Part shown: one piece after another, positions 21,101-36,100 of the stretch
Numbering within the stretch: position 1 is the first letter of the stretch
How the letters are laid out: every line of letters starts with the position of its first letter
Assembly (NCBI RefSeq): GCF_030247185.1
Contig: NC_080571.1
Location: 4,332,001-4,396,000, forward strand
Reading direction: 5' to 3'
DNA length: 64,000 nucleotides
DNA from: Malaya genurostris
Taxonomy: Eukaryota > Arthropoda > Insecta > Diptera > Culicidae
Notes under the pieces: model-generated
What the model was told of the DNA's origin: nothing
Seen by the model: the letters and a program-made list of their open reading frames with translations, nothing else
Databases searched by the model: none
Program-made: the position numbers and the translations under genes

Positions 21101-24100
21101 TCAAAGATTCAAACCATAGGGGATCATTTTTATGATTTATGATCCTTCCCGGTACGATGAATTAATTATAAATTGCAGATTTTGGCTACACCAAAGCCGG
21201 CCCACTCATTCGTAATATTAAGTTTATTTTGACGATTTATTGCATCAAACTTCTCTTCGTTGTCCACAGGAAATATAACATTGTACGGTAAGCCATAAGA
21301 GGCAATTCCTCCGGTCAATGAATTTCACTGCAATGGGATTCCGGGAGCGTTGGTTCAGAGGACACCAGTTGAATCAACTGACAGATAATTCTCCATCAAA
21401 TTGGATATCAGAGCATACACTTTTATGATATGATTCAATCGGATTATGCTTCGCATGTAGAGCAAACGAGGGAGTGCTGTTGAAGCCGTTTTGACGATTA
21501 ATATGAAACTGGGTCTCCGTGTTCTGCTACATAGACCCATATAACTAAACTAGATGAGTGTTTGTGTGTGTGTAATTTTCAGGTCCGGAGTTGTTTAGAG
21601 TGGTTTGTAGTCTCTTTTCCAGCAACTTATATCCCTACCTGCTCTTGGTTCACGCAGAGAAAAATATAGAATAGAACTCAAATTGAACTTTTTAACTTTT
21701 TTTTTTCTCAAAGCTGTTAAGTGAGTAAAGTCAAGCATCAAAATGAGAACAAATTGAAATCAGATTATGATAGCAATATCAGATTGCAATTTTAATATGC
21801 TTTTAGCAATTGATATCACATTATGTTTTGAAAAAAAAAAATTACGAGGCAAAAGATTTGTCAAACTCTCAAAACGATATTACCATTTAAAGTAACAACT
21901 TAATCAATGCAACAAATAGGACTAATTTAAAACAGTGATAAAAAATACCAATGTAAATTTCAATGGAACAATTTACAAACAAATAACAATCAATTTTATA
22001 TTGCCTTTTACAAAAATGCAATTTTGCTAGGCATTGTGGCAGTAGGCCAAATTCATAATCGTGATCAATAAACGGATTTGGGTCAATAATTTTTCAGATT
22101 ATATGCCAATCATGCTCCTTCTTTTTGGTCATGAGCAATTTCTTCGTATAATGAGCTAAATCCGGCTAAAAGACTCATTTTCTTTGGAAGACTAATAGCG
22201 GCTTGGGTATTCTCATCTCGCTGATCGTCAGTCACAGAAGGACCTTTTTCAGGAATTTGATATGAGAAGTACATTTTACCTCAACGATTTCCTTCTGGTG
22301 AGGTACGTTCAGTATTATGATCTCTAACAGTTTTTGCGTTCAGTTTAAAAAAATGTTGAATGTTTCCACCATTATTTTTTATGCTTCCAGAAATCGGGTA
22401 TCGGTATGACCGAAGGGATTTTTTCGTGCATCAACTAACAAGTCCTTTAGATCAAATTACGTCAATTGAATTTGCTCTTCTTTATATTGTATTTCAGAAG
22501 CTAATCATGTTTCAGATGTATATCGTAATCTGTCTAGCACTGCTCGGCGAATAAGTTCTTTACAGACTTAGAAAACTTGTTTGGAAACCGTATTCTTCAA
22601 AATAATCAGATTTTAACGATGTATCAATGTTTAACCTATTTCATCTGTAACAAGCAAATGAATTACTTAATGCTCATTTATAATTAATTCTCCATACAAT
22701 TAATGAACAAAAAAACCTTTTTTAATCCACCTAGTGGTGTAATGATGTCATTCTCATATTACTTATTTTTTCAAAACCATCATTAGAAGCTTCTGTCAAG
22801 TTTTTATTAAACTCAATAAAAACAAAAATTTTGGGTATAAACTACCGTAACCTTTTCAATTTGTAAACAGTTATACAAAATTGTGTTTTCTGCTTCCGTA
22901 CCAACACGTACCGATGCGTGCCGGTTTTGCATAATTTTGCATGACAGTTTGAAATTTTCGATACTCATAACCCTATAATTCTGGAACCGGAATTTGGATC
23001 TAGAAAAAATTGCACAGTATCTTTTAAAACAAAGAGAGCTTTAATTTGAATCATGATTTGTGAAATTCAGTTTACCCGTTGCTGAGAAATCGAAGTGAGT
23101 TTAGTTTCTGGAGTTTTCTTCACTATTACCAATGCGTTCGGAAGCGGAAATCGGGGACTAGTAGTCTCAAAGTAGTTTTATATATTTACCAATATCCCAG
23201 ATTTTCCAACTAGATGAATTTGCCAGTTTTATAAAAACTTTTGACATCACTTTTGAAAATATACTCATTAAATTGAAAAATTTTCACATATCGCGCTGTA
23301 ATACCGGAACCGAAAGTCGGATATGGATTAACATTTCGGGGACTTTCTGATTATTTTCAAGACCTTTTATTTACATCGCAGATTGTAAAAGTCGGTTATG
23401 AAAATTCCGAGAAAATTAATTGCGCCGAATTTCACATATTACCTTGTAATTCCGGAACCTGAAGTCGCATAAAGATAAAACTCAATAGCGACCTATGGGT
23501 TCATAAGATCTTTCATTTGAATCTGAGTTTGCGAAAATCGGCTCAGTCATCACTGAGAAAATCGAGTGACATTATTTGTCATATACAAACAGACATACAT
23601 ACATACACACACATGCACACAGATATTTTGTGTTCTCGACGAAATGAGTCGAATAATATATGACACTCGCGAATTTTGCATTCCAATTTGATTTTCGTTT
23701 TTCGATAATAATATAACACTGAAAATAAGTTTCGCTATCAACCCGAAAACATTCTACATCTTTATTAGATTTTAGTTGGCATGCTCTGTTAGCAAAAACA
23801 GTTTTCTGTTTTAAAAACGACCAGAACTACAGCAAATTGAGTAATCGATAAATGCGAACATCACAACATAAAATTGAGTTTTCTGAGTCGGTGTTGAACA
23901 GTAGTTCGCACCGCACGCTCTTGGCTTCTGGAATTTTTTTCTGGCTCCCTAGAGTTTCATTGATTCAAGGCTTCAGTCTTTTTCAAGGCTACCTGAATCA
24001 CTAACAGTCTTTTTAAAGACTAACAATTAGTCAGCCTTTCTCAAGGCTACACAAAGAGTGATATTAGAGTGACTAAGTGATACAAAGAGTGATATTAGAG

Positions 24101-27100
24101 TGACTAAGAAATTATTCAGCCTTTTTTAAGGCTAGCTAGGAGTCTAATCGAAAACTAATTTAGCCTAGTTAATATAATTTAAAATTTCATTCATTTCAAA
24201 AATGCCTGCGTCCAACCGGAAAGGTAACAAGTCTAAGGCTAAAAATAATTCAATACGGAATAAATCACAATCCGTTATTCAACATTTTTCTAATAACATT
24301 CACGATCTTATAGAATCTGAATGTAAAAATAAAAGACAACGGACGGAATTCCCTCCCGTTGATCCTATGCCGTCTAGCAAGATTTACAAGATTCTTCCTG
24401 AATCCGATTGTAGCGACATAGAAGAAAATTCTTCAAAAATTCCCAAAATGGACGCTTGTCGTTCTGGGAGGAAACATCAATCTATGCCACCAGTGACGGT
24501 GATGATTTCCGACTTCAAAGCATTCCGGATTGAGCTTTCTACTTTTCTCCCGGAAGTAAAAGTCTCATTTCAAATCGGACGAAGAGGAGAATGTCGAGTC
24601 TCGGTTGATGGATTGGAAGATTACGAACGTCTTATTCGATATTTGTCCGAGAAACTTCATAAATTTTATTCATATGATATAAAATCAGACAGACCCTTCA
24701 AGGCTGTCTAGAAAGGCTTATCAAATGGTCAAAGTACCGATGAAATTAAAAATGAACTAAAAGAATTGCTTGGTTTTGCCCCTTCCCAAGTAATACTTAT
24801 GAAAAAAAGAGCGAATGGTACTTCTAAACCACGCTCTGGAATTTCCCATGAACTTTACCTAATACACTTCAATCGAAGTGATGTAAACAATTTGAAAACT
24901 TTAGAAAAAGTACGTTTCATTTCTCACATTAAAATTCATTGGGAACATATAAACGGCATAATCGTATTGAAAATTTAACGCAATGTCGTTGTTGCCAAGG
25001 CTTCGGCCATGGAACCAAAAATTGTTATATGGATATACGGTGTTTGAATTGTTGTAAATCGCATTCGAAAGACGTTTTTCCAATGAATGAAACCACTGAT
25101 CAATTTTCATGTTCAAATTGCGATGGAAATCATAAATCCAATTATTTGAAATGTCCAGTCAGGGAAAAAAATTAAACGCTCGTTCGCTTAGATAACAAGT
25201 CAAATCAACGACCTAAAATTTACAGAACATACCTGTAAATCAAAAAAACCGTTGCAAATGCCACGCCTAATTCTTCTAAGGCACTGATTTCTTCGAATTT
25301 AAAACAAAAAACAGGTACGCCTTCCAATTCGTCTTCTAACGAAAACAATTTATTGAAAGGTAGATCGACTTCGTCATCATCTTCTTCTAATGGCAGTTAT
25401 GCTAATATAACAGATAGAAATCTACCACCTATTTCTTCTAATGTAAAAATCAAAACACAGGACCGCCTTGCAGTTCATCTTCTAACGAAAACAATTTATT
25501 AATAGGTAGACCGGCCAAATCGTCTTCTTCTAATGGCAGTCTACCTACAAATATTCCTTCAATGTCATTCGCTTCTTTGAATGAAGTTGATTTAGGCGAT
25601 ATAACTGAAAATAAAATGATCTACCTACAGGATCAACTTTTTCAAATGATCATCCGAATGAATTCGACTTCATCACTTTTTGAAGCATTTCAAATCGGAT
25701 GGCAATTCGCAAATAATATTATAATGAATTTTAAATTTAACAGTGATGTTAAATAATTATTTGAATATTTTAAATTGGAATGCTCGATCTTTAAAATCGA
25801 GTGAAGATGGATTTTATATTTTTCTCAAAGTTCACAAAATTCATATTGCCATTGTGACAGAAACTTTTCTTAAACCAAATGTCAAATTGAAAAGTAATCC
25901 ACATTATGTGGTTCATCGATTTGTCAGGTTCAGAGTGTACACAATTTTAATTTGAACGTTGTGAGTCCTATTGAAAATGAAGTCTCACTGAAATATGAGC
26001 ATATTTCTACCCAAGTGTTATCACAAGAAGAGATTATTGAGACGAATTTTGATGAAATTAAATCAATTATTAGGAAACTTAAAAACATGAAGGCTCCTGG
26101 TAATGATGGAATTTTTAATATTCTTATTAAAAATCTTCCCGATGTTGCCTTGAGACTCCTAGTTAAAATTTTCAACAAGTGTTTTTCATTAGCTTACTTC
26201 CCAAAAAGATGGAAAAACGCTAAAGTTATTCATATCTTAAAACCTGATAAAAACCCAGCAGAAACATAAAGTTATCGACCAATTAGCTTACTTTCTTCTA
26301 TCAGTAATCTTGTTGAGAATGATGTCTCATATAAATGAGAATTTCGTCATGAACAACTTTTATTCAACTATTCATCAACTTGTAAGAGTTACGAACATGA
26401 TAAAAGCAAATAAATCTTCTCGGTTATCCACTGGAGTTGCTCTTCTAGACATAGAAAAAGCATTCGACAGTGTTTGGCACAAAGGATTAATAGCAAAAAT
26501 GTCTGATTTCCAGTATCCTATTTATTTGATCAAAATGATTCAAAATTATTGAATTGATCGTACTCTTCAGGTTAGCTATCAGAATTGTAAATCTGAATTG
26601 CTACCCGTACGAGCCGGTGTTCCGCAGGGTTCGAGCGTAGCTCCAATCTTGTATAATATTTTCACTTCTGATCTTCCAAATCTACCCGTTGGTTGTCAGA
26701 AATCGCTATTCTGTGACGACACAAGTCTGTTAGCCACAGGTAGAAATCTAAGAGTGATCTGCAGTCGCCTACAAAAAAGTTTTAATATTTTCAGTGATTA
26801 TTTGTCAAAATGGAAAATTAAACCAAATGCAGCAAAACGCAATTAATTATCTTTACTCACAAGCCAAGAACTTCTTTTCTTAAACCAAACAATAATCACG
26901 TTCTCAAATTGAATGGCTTGGAATTGACATGGTCTGATCAAGCTAAATACTTAGGTTTGAAGCATGACAAAAAACTCACTTTCAAGGATCACATTGAAGG
27001 AATCCAGGCAAAGTGTAATAAATATATTAAATGTTTATATCCTCTTATAAACAGAAATTCTAAGCTCTGTCTAAAAAACGAATTGTTAATTTATAAACAA

Positions 27101-30100
27101 ATTTTCAGACCAGCCATGCTTTATGCAGTACCAATTTGGTCAAGTTGTTGTTCCACCAGGAAGAAAACGCTTCAAAGGATTCAGAATAAAATTCTGAAAA
27201 TGATTTTGAAGCGACCTCCCTGGTTTAGTACAAATGAGTTACACAGACTCACAAATATAGAACCATTAGATGTAATGTCACATAAGATTATAAGCAAATT
27301 CCGACAAAAATCGATGCAATCTTCAATTGAATCGATTCGCTCTCTGTATTAGTTAGTAAGTTCCTTTTCCCCATTACACAATACAAGTAGGTTTAGAATT
27401 TTCCCTGCACAAAAATCTCAGAATTGAGGAAGCAAATGATGTCTTCATGGTAATAACCAAATCATTTATATAATAGGGCTGAAAAGTCACCAATTGTGGC
27501 TGAACACCCAATTTAAATCTTAATAATTTAATTTTAACTCATATTCCAATAAAATATTTATAAATAGTTATTTTAAAATAAATTGAGTTTTCTATTCCAT
27601 CTCACACTCTACACGGGTAGGAGCACAAAAAGCTGCTTCTGGTGCGAAAATGATCCCAAAATGTATGTACAAAATAATCGGCGCTTTTCACAAAATCTCA
27701 GTAGGCATTGAGTTCAGTAAATCTGTTTTTCACTATAGCGCTGATTCAATAGCTTTTTACGGTGAGGTATTCGTGAGAATCCGATACTTTCAGCTGGAAA
27801 GCTTCATCCATAATGACAAGCGTCCGTTATGGACGAATTCTAGTACATATGAAAAGTCTGTTTTTAAATACCTAGTAATGATGCCTTTCTCGTATCACTC
27901 ATTCTGGCACGTACCCAGAGAGGGAGCCCTGACTTCTCCCGAAATCGGGCACTTTCATAGATTGCTTTTTTCATACTATTTACACATTCATTTTTTATAC
28001 ATATTTTAAAACTTCAACAAAATATTTTCGTTTGAAACAAAACATTTTTGGGAGGCAAAACGGCGAAGGAAGTACTCCTTTAGATTGCATCGTGAAATTG
28101 TGGTTTCGTCTCGTGGTCATCATCATTTCTTTTTGTGTTTCACACTCATTTGTTTTTACCTATGAGAAACATATTTTTAGAAAAAAGGCGAGTGGGTAAT
28201 GTCAGAGACATAACTGGATGTCGTGAATACGAAAACAACTGACATGTTCCTTAACACTTACGAGTATCAATTAGTTTATCAATTGTATGAATTATGCAAG
28301 CATTAGCCTTTTTCACATTTTTCACAAAAACAAAGAAGGCTTCACTTGATCTCGATTACTTTGAATTTCACACCGCGAAAAGTGCACAAATCTAATCAAA
28401 CTGTTCTAGATTTGCACTAAACTGAGGATATTTACCTTCAATTTGCGTTGATGAAATCCTAATAGTTCTTTAGAAAACTTTTAGAGCCATTAGAACGGCT
28501 GATTTTGTGTGCTGCTCTCCACCGTTGTTGTTTTTTCACCAATGCAAACGACTAGCAGCTGTGAGGTAATCGCTCTTGTCGAAAGCGAAACTAGCTTTGT
28601 AAACGACATACACTACATCTGCTCGCAGTGATAGATAGATTCCAATCTGATCAAATTTTTGTTAAGAGGTTTCTTTTAACGTGATTTCGTTTGTAGCTTT
28701 TTCACTAATGGGCGGTCCTTACGGCTATAAAAATAGCAGCATATAGAATTTTAATGTCGATTATTTCATTTCGGATTTGCATTTCATTGAAAGAAACTAT
28801 CGGGATGCTGTACGGGATTCATTCCTGCCTTCCAGAAGGACCAAATTGTGGAACTCACTACGATATTAAGCACCGTTCGGAACATTTTTCTCGAACGATT
28901 TGTTGTACAGCAGCAGATATTTTGTTCTCTTCATCGGAACGCGTTCTGATTGGCTGGTGTTGACATCGGTCAAATGAGAGAGATTTTTCAATAGTGTACT
29001 ATTGAAATACTTCAATGCTTTTGCTATACACGTTTAAGTTGAAAAATTTCGATTTTATTGGTAGTTAGATTATATAAATCCTTTCACAGATCAATGAGCA
29101 ATGAGCTTTAAAAATACGAGAAAGGCAAACGCGCCTTATGAATTATCCTCTTTGATACTAGTTTATACCAAACATTTCAGAAAAGTTTAATTTTGAATTA
29201 TTTGAGATTATATCACACAACTGAAAATTTTATCATAAAATTGTGATCATATTTCCGATGGCATGTAGCAAAATTTATGTTGATTCTTTAGATACAACAA
29301 GAGATATTCACGATCAAAAACTTATCACTCACATTTTGAAAAGGCGCCCCATAGTAATGTAAGTCGTATTCACGAAAAAACTTTTGAACATTTTTTCGGC
29401 CCTTGAAAGGCCGTTTCTTTTGTACTCTTAGAGTATTGTTGGTGGCTGTGAATTGGAACCCATTCGAATCATGCGAATTTAATTCAATTTTTAGTAGTAC
29501 AGATCTCTAACTATGAATACCATGTTAGATGCGTGGACGGACTCTGTTTAAATACTAACATCACTACACACTGTCACGAAGAAGGGCGGGGCCTACGAGA
29601 GGAAAACTATATAAAACGCAATAAAAGAGCATTTCTTGATTGATTCTTTTACTGCAAATTTATGTATTATATTTGCAGTTCTTCAAGATGGCTTGGTCGA
29701 TTCTTAAAACATTTCATTAAGGTGACCATGGAAGCGAGCCACAAATGGCAACCAAGCCAAGGATGTTCTCGGTTATCCACTGGAGTTGCTCTTCTAGACA
29801 TAGAAAAAGCATTCGACAGTGTTTGGCACAAAGGATTAATAGCAAAAATGTCTGATTTCCAGTATCCTATTTATTTGATCAAAATGATTCAAAATTATTG
29901 AATTGATCGTACTCTTCAGGTTAGCTATCAGAATTGTAAATCTGAATTGCTACCCGTACGAGCCGGTGTTCCGCAGGGTTCGAGCGTAGCTCCAATCTTG
30001 TATAATATTTTCACTTCTGATCTTCCAAATCTACCCGTTGGTTGTCAGAAATCGCTATTCTGTGACGACACAAGTCTGTTAGCCACAGGTAGAAATCTAA

Positions 30101-33100
30101 GAGTGATCTGCAGTCGCCTACAAAAAAGTTTTAATATTTTCAGTGATTATTTGTCAAAATGGAAAATTAAACCAAATGCAGCAAAACGCAATTAATTATC
30201 TTTACTCACAAGCCAAGAACTTCTTTTCTTAAACCAAACAATAATCACGTTCTCAAATTGAATGGCTTGGAATTGACATGGTCTGATCAAGCTAAATACT
30301 TAGGTTTGAAGCATGACAAAAAACTCACTTTCAAGGATCACATTGAAGGAATCCAGGCAAAGTGTAATAAATATATTAAATGTTTATATCCTCTTATAAA
30401 CAGAAATTCTAAGCTCTGTCTAAAAAACGAATTGTTAATTTATAAACAAATTTTCAGACCAGCCATGCTTTATGCAGTACCAATTTGGTCAAGTTGTTGT
30501 TCCACCAGGAAGAAAACGCTTCAAAGGATTCAGAATAAAATTCTGAAAATGATTTTGAAGCGACCTCCCTGGTTTAGTACAAATGAGTTACACAGACTCA
30601 CAAATATAGAACCATTAGATGTAATGTCACATAAGATTATAAGCAAATTCCGACAAAAATCGATGCAATCTTCAATTGAATCGATTCGCTCTCTGTATTA
30701 GTTAGTAAGTTAGTATATAAGTTCCTTTTCCCCATTACACAATACAAGTAGGTTTAGAATTTTCCCTGCACAAAAATCTCAGAATTGAGGAAGCAAATGA
30801 TGTCTTCATGGTAATAACCAAATCATTTATATAATAGGGCTGAAAAGTCACCAATTGTGGCTGAACACCCAATTTAAATCTTAATAATTTAATTTTAACT
30901 CATATTCCAATAAAATATTTATAAATAGTTATTTTAAAATAAATTGAGTTTTCTATTCCATCTCACACTCTACACGGGTAGGAGCACAAAAAGCTGCTTC
31001 TGGTGCGAAAATGATCCCAAAATGTATGTACAAAATAATCGGCGCTTTTCACAAAATCTCAGTAGGCATTGAGTTCAGTAAATCTGTTTTTCACTATAGC
31101 GCTGATTCAATAGCTTTTTACGGTGAGGTATTCGTGAGAATCCGATACTTTCAGCTGGAAAGCTTCATCCATAATGACAAGCGTCCGTTATGGACGAATT
31201 CTAGTACATATGAAAAGTCTGTTTTTAAATACCTAGTAATGATGCCTTTCTCGTATCACTCATTCTGGCACGTACCCAGAGAGGGAGCCCTGACTTCTCC
31301 CGAAATCGGGCACTTTCATAGATTGCTTTTTTCATACTATTTACACATTCATTTTTTATACATATTTTAAAACTTCAACAAAATATTTTCGTTTGAAACA
31401 AAACATTTTTGGGAGGCAAAACGGCGAAGGAAGTACTCCTTTAGATTGCATCGTGAAATTGTGGTTTCGTCTCGTGGTCATCATCATTTCTTTTTGTGTT
31501 TCACACTCATTTGTTTTTACCTATGAGAAACATATTTTTAGAAAAAAGGCGAGTGGGTAATGTCAGAGACATAACTGGATGTCGTGAATACGAAAACAAC
31601 TGACATGTTCCTTAACACTTACGAGTATCAATTAGTTTATCAATTGTATGAATTATGCAAGCATTAGCCTTTTTCACATTTTTCACAAAAACAAAGAAGG
31701 CTTCACTTGATCTCGATTACTTTGAATTTCACACCGCGAAAAGTGCACAAATCTAATCAAACTGTTCTAGATTTGCACTAAACTGAGGATATTTACCTTC
31801 AATTTGCGTTGATGAAATCCTAATAGTTCTTTAGAAAACTTTTAGAGCCATTAGAACGGCTGATTTTGTGTGCTGCTCTCCACCGTTGTTGTTTTTTCAC
31901 CAATGCAAACGACTAGCAGCTGTGAGGTAATCGCTCTTGTCGAAAGCGAAACTAGCTTTGTAAACGACATACACTACATCTGCTCGCAGTGATAGATAGA
32001 TTCCAATCTGATCAAATTTTTGTTAAGAGGTTTCTTTTAACGTGATTTCGTTTGTAGCTTTTTCACTAATGGGCGGTCCTTACGGCTATAAAAATAGCAG
32101 CATATAGAATTTTAATGTCGATTATTTCATTTCGGATTTGCATTTCATTGAAAGAAACTATCGGGATGCTGTACGGGATTCATTCCTGCCTTCCAGAAGG
32201 ACCAAATTGTGGAACTCACTACGATATTAAGCACCGTTCGGAACATTTTTCTCGAACGATTTGTTGTACAGCAGCAGATATTTTGTTCTCTTCATCGGAA
32301 CGCGTTCTGATTGGCTGGTGTTGACATCGGTCAAATGAGAGAGATTTTTCAATAGTGTACTATTGAAATACTTCAATGCTTTTGCTATACACGTTTAAGT
32401 TGAAAAATTTCGATTTTATTGGTAGTTAGATTATATAAATCCTTTCACAGATCAATGAGCAATGAGCTTTAAAAATACGAGAAAGGCAAACGCGCCTTAT
32501 GAATTATCCTCTTTGATACTAGTTTATACCAAACATTTCAGAAAAGTTTAATTTTGAATTATTTGAGATTATATCACACAACTGAAAATTTTATCATAAA
32601 ATTGTGATCATATTTCCGATGGCATGTAGCAAAATTTATGTTGATTCTTTAGATACAACAAGAGATATTCACGATCAAAAACTTATCACTCACATTTTGA
32701 AAAGGCGCCCCATAGTAATGTAAGTCGTATTCACGAAAAAACTTTTGAACATTTTTTCGGCCCTTGAAAGGCCGTTTCTTTTGTACTCTTAGAGTATTGT
32801 TGGTGGCTGTGAATTGGAACCCATTCGAATCATGCGAATTTAATTCAATTTTTAGTAGTACAGATCTCTAACTATGAATACCATGTTAGATGCGTGGACG
32901 GACTCTGTTTAAATACTAACATCACTACACACTGTCACGAAGAAGGGCGGGGCCTACGAGAGGAAAACTATATAAAACGCAATAAAAGAGCATTTCTTGA
33001 TTGATTCTTTTACTGCAAATTTATGTATTATATTTGCAGTTCTTCAAGATGGCTTGGTCGATTCTTAAAACATTTCATTAAGGTGACCATGGAAGCGAGC

Positions 33101-36100
33101 CACAAATGGCAACCAAGAAACCACCTACCCTCCCACTCCACCTTCCGCTATTTTGCCCTGCTCTTGATGTAAACAAACCATAAAACACATTTTTTCTACG
33201 CGTAGGAGTAAATATTTTACGTAGAATTGCTACTGCAATTTGATGACATAATCACTCATCGTATTGGTATATGTTTACGATAAACTATCAACTCTGAAGA
33301 ATGATTTGTTGAATGATTTTCGGACCTTCATTAGAAGGTTTCTTCTTAGAATGTTATTATTTTTCTCTCACCTCAAGATTTCAACTGCTGATTATAGTTC
33401 TGTGACATAAGTAAGCTTTATGAAACTCTTTTGAGTTGTTCTTCACCGGTAAACTTATACTCTGATCTAAACATTTTATTATAAAACCTTTGAATAACTC
33501 ACAGTTCTGGTTTTGAAAATTTTCCAAAAATCCACGATAAAAAGTTTGTCGACCTGCTTTAGTATTAGTAATACCACCCTTTTATATTGGCAGCGATGCC
33601 ATACATAATTAGAGAAAAAAAACCTTGCAATGCATTAAAAATGGCATTATTTTTAATAAGTCGCACATTGATATAGTTTAAATTACGGATCAAAACTACT
33701 TTCGTACGTCATTTCCATTTCAAACATTGATTCCCCTCCAAGTTATCCGCAACCCTTTTGTCTTTTTTACCGTCACTATGAAATGCAAAAAATAAACAAA
33801 CAATTCAAGTATTGCAATCTTTTCAAAATGCCTCGTCGTCGCGCTCAAATCGCGAAAATCAATAGAAAAAAAGATGGAATACGTTGATAGAGTGTGTTTT
33901 GTGTAGTGAGTATGTGCGGGACTCATCAGTTCAAACAGTGGAAGAACTGCCAGAAGTGCCGGTTGAAAACAATACCACGGATTTTAGAAACAGTACTGGA
34001 TCCAATAATTTGTTATCAATAGGTAAAGTTTTTAAAATATGTTTGTCAATATATGAAATTATATCTTCAAATTTGCATGATAAATCTTTTCAGAGTAAAT
34101 AGCTGATTTGTCATCAAGCCCTCTCGTCAAGTGCCATTTGACTGTTCTCTGGGTGAGGTTTCTTTCCTATCCGAAAACGATAATATTGTCGACAAAATGG
34201 AAAATGTAGAATTTGTTGGTTTGCATTTTTTTGAATATGGGAGCTTCATATGTAACATGTCAGATAAAGGTTGCTGTTTAAAAAAATATTGTAACAGCTT
34301 CCTTTTTAACTATGTAATGTAAGAAAAATGTCAAGAACCAAACGAAGGCAAACAGTAAGCTATCTTCTTTGGCACAATCATTATATTCTTTTGATCGCAT
34401 GATTGCAATTTGTTAACTCCAGAATAAGCATGAAGATGAGATAAGTCTCCTCTGTTCTGCTAGGTGATTTGAATTGTTTCAATGTTTACATTTTGTTCTT
34501 GGACCTGTATTCCATTCAGCACATAAATATTATTATTTCATTCCTCTTTACTCACAAATACTATTACTATATGAAAAAGTATTGTTTCACCAATACTTTT
34601 ACATTTATTTTCCTTGGCTTCTGTCCACGGTCACCTTGAATGGTGCTAATGATGGTTGCGTGGAAAGGTCTCTGAGTTTTTGTATACGAAGTTGTCATCT
34701 CTGTTTAAGAAAGCCATAATAGTGACCTGGAGAAGATGAAAAATTAGATATTGTTTGTAATTAATTAAACTTCAAACCTCCTGTCATCCGAAATCATATA
34801 TTTCATCTACTTCAATCGATACGTAGGTGTAATGATATCGACAATCAGTTCAAAGTTGACCGATTTGTAGGTGTTCAAAACCTAGAAAATTTTTGTACGG
34901 TTTTGTTCTATATATCAAACAAAGACGTAGTGCTACTTCAAAGGCGCATGGTAAACTTGAATTCTCGAGTGCACAAATATAGCTTTGTAGACTTTGGTTC
35001 TATATGAATCAAATAAAAACCTCAAAATGATTCGGAACGGAAATCAAATTTCGTCGCACCATGGAAGCCATTTGGGAATGAAACATCATGCGTTTCCTTT
35101 GGCATGGTGGTGAAACATTGAAAACTCAGGGGGGTTCACTGTTGGCATATTTTAATTTTCACATTACTTTTGAGCGGTTACTTAAATATAATGGAGGAAA
35201 CCCCGCTGGTCCATTTACTAGTTATGATGTTCGTTTTCCAGAACACCAGTGGCGAATATGGCTACGGTGCTTTTGGCTTTTCGTGCCATACAGGAAACAA
35301 AGATAGATTTTTCAAATGGAAAAGAAAAATCTATAAACTTTTCAAAATATGAGCGGTAGCAATTAGGCATCGCGGTGTGTTTGCTCACCAGTTCGGAGTA
35401 ATGATTTCCTTCCAATTTTTACACTCTGTATCGGTTGCTCCAGATAATCGATGCAATAAACTCCGGCTATTATGCGATGGCTTCTCATATTCACGTCATG
35501 TTCACCCAGACTCAGCGCCTTCGTACCCTTCTTGGCGCGTTCCTTCTTCATCAGTTCGTCCGCGTGTTCGGTGTAAATTTTATCGATATCGATAAACTGG
35601 TGCGATCTTTCGTCGTCCTCGGAATCGTCCGGACGCTTTTCACGAGGCTCTTCGTAAACGGCTTTAAGGATTTCCTTTCGTTTCTTCCATTCAATTCGGC
35701 TAATAATTCGCAAATCTAGGTGAAACAGGAAGGGAAAAAGCTTCCATAAAAATAATGTCACAATATAGCAATGAAGAAAATATTAATTCACCAGCTCGAT
35801 GATCTTGACGATATGGCATGTCGTAGGTCGGACAATAGTCACTGAAATGATCATAACTTAGCCATAAACCTCTTATTGCTGAGTGATGGCACTTTACAGC
35901 TGCTGGCAGCACCAGATGAAACCCGAGCAAGGGAAAGTCAATATCAGTGTGCTTGCTGTCCTCCTTGGCCTTTTCCTTTGGGTTGCTGGAAGCGATAAAA
36001 ATTTACGACATCTATCTTACGCGATTCGCAATCGGCTATTTACAGCTGGGGTGTCGGCATATCCCGAAGCCCGTAAAGTTGCGTTTTGAACACATCCGAT

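Larger units (their letters stand above)
23885..27575 (+). mobile_element. Jockey-type LINE, copy J1 (decayed)
   Basis: A nearly full-span but defective LINE: a 5' UTR with repeated AAGGCT motifs (about 23,890-24,200), ORF1 remnants (24,202-25,173), ORF2 remnants with most of the endonuclease deleted (25,743-27,352), and a 3' UTR to about 27,575. It has no RNase H domain, as expected for Jockey. From 26,417 onward it belongs to a unit repeated at 29,766-33,117. Copies J3, J4 and J5 belong to the same or a very close family. Confidence 0.85.
26417..29756 (+). repeat. 3.35-kb tandem duplication, unit 1
   Basis: Begins TTCTCGGTTATCC inside Jockey J1 and ends GGCAACCAAG. It contains the Jockey RT and 3' UTR, an unassigned block (27,600-28,180), element E1, and a TATA-containing segment. 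Unit 2 is apparently identical except that unit 1 lacks 12 bp (TTAGTATATAAG) near 27,358; other Jockey copies keep those bases, so unit 1 suffered the deletion. Confidence 0.93.
16405..35388 (-). other. DNAI7 intron 6 (about 19.0 kb, transposon-filled)
   Basis: Joins the exon 6 donor (GTGAGC at 35,388 downward) to the exon 7 acceptor, phase 1 on both sides. It holds a fold-back mariner, three LINE fragments or copies, dispersed repeats and a 3.35-kb tandem duplication. Confidence 0.85.

Noticed and set aside
28754..28963. TATA box and frame in element E, possibly a histone-like gene
   Set aside because: No histone-fold motif in any frame; the region is part of a mobile element present elsewhere without a conserved frame.
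31011..31370. Conservation of the 119-codon frame at 27,650 and 31,011 as evidence for a gene
   Set aside because: The identity is caused by the tandem duplication and includes non-coding sequence equally.
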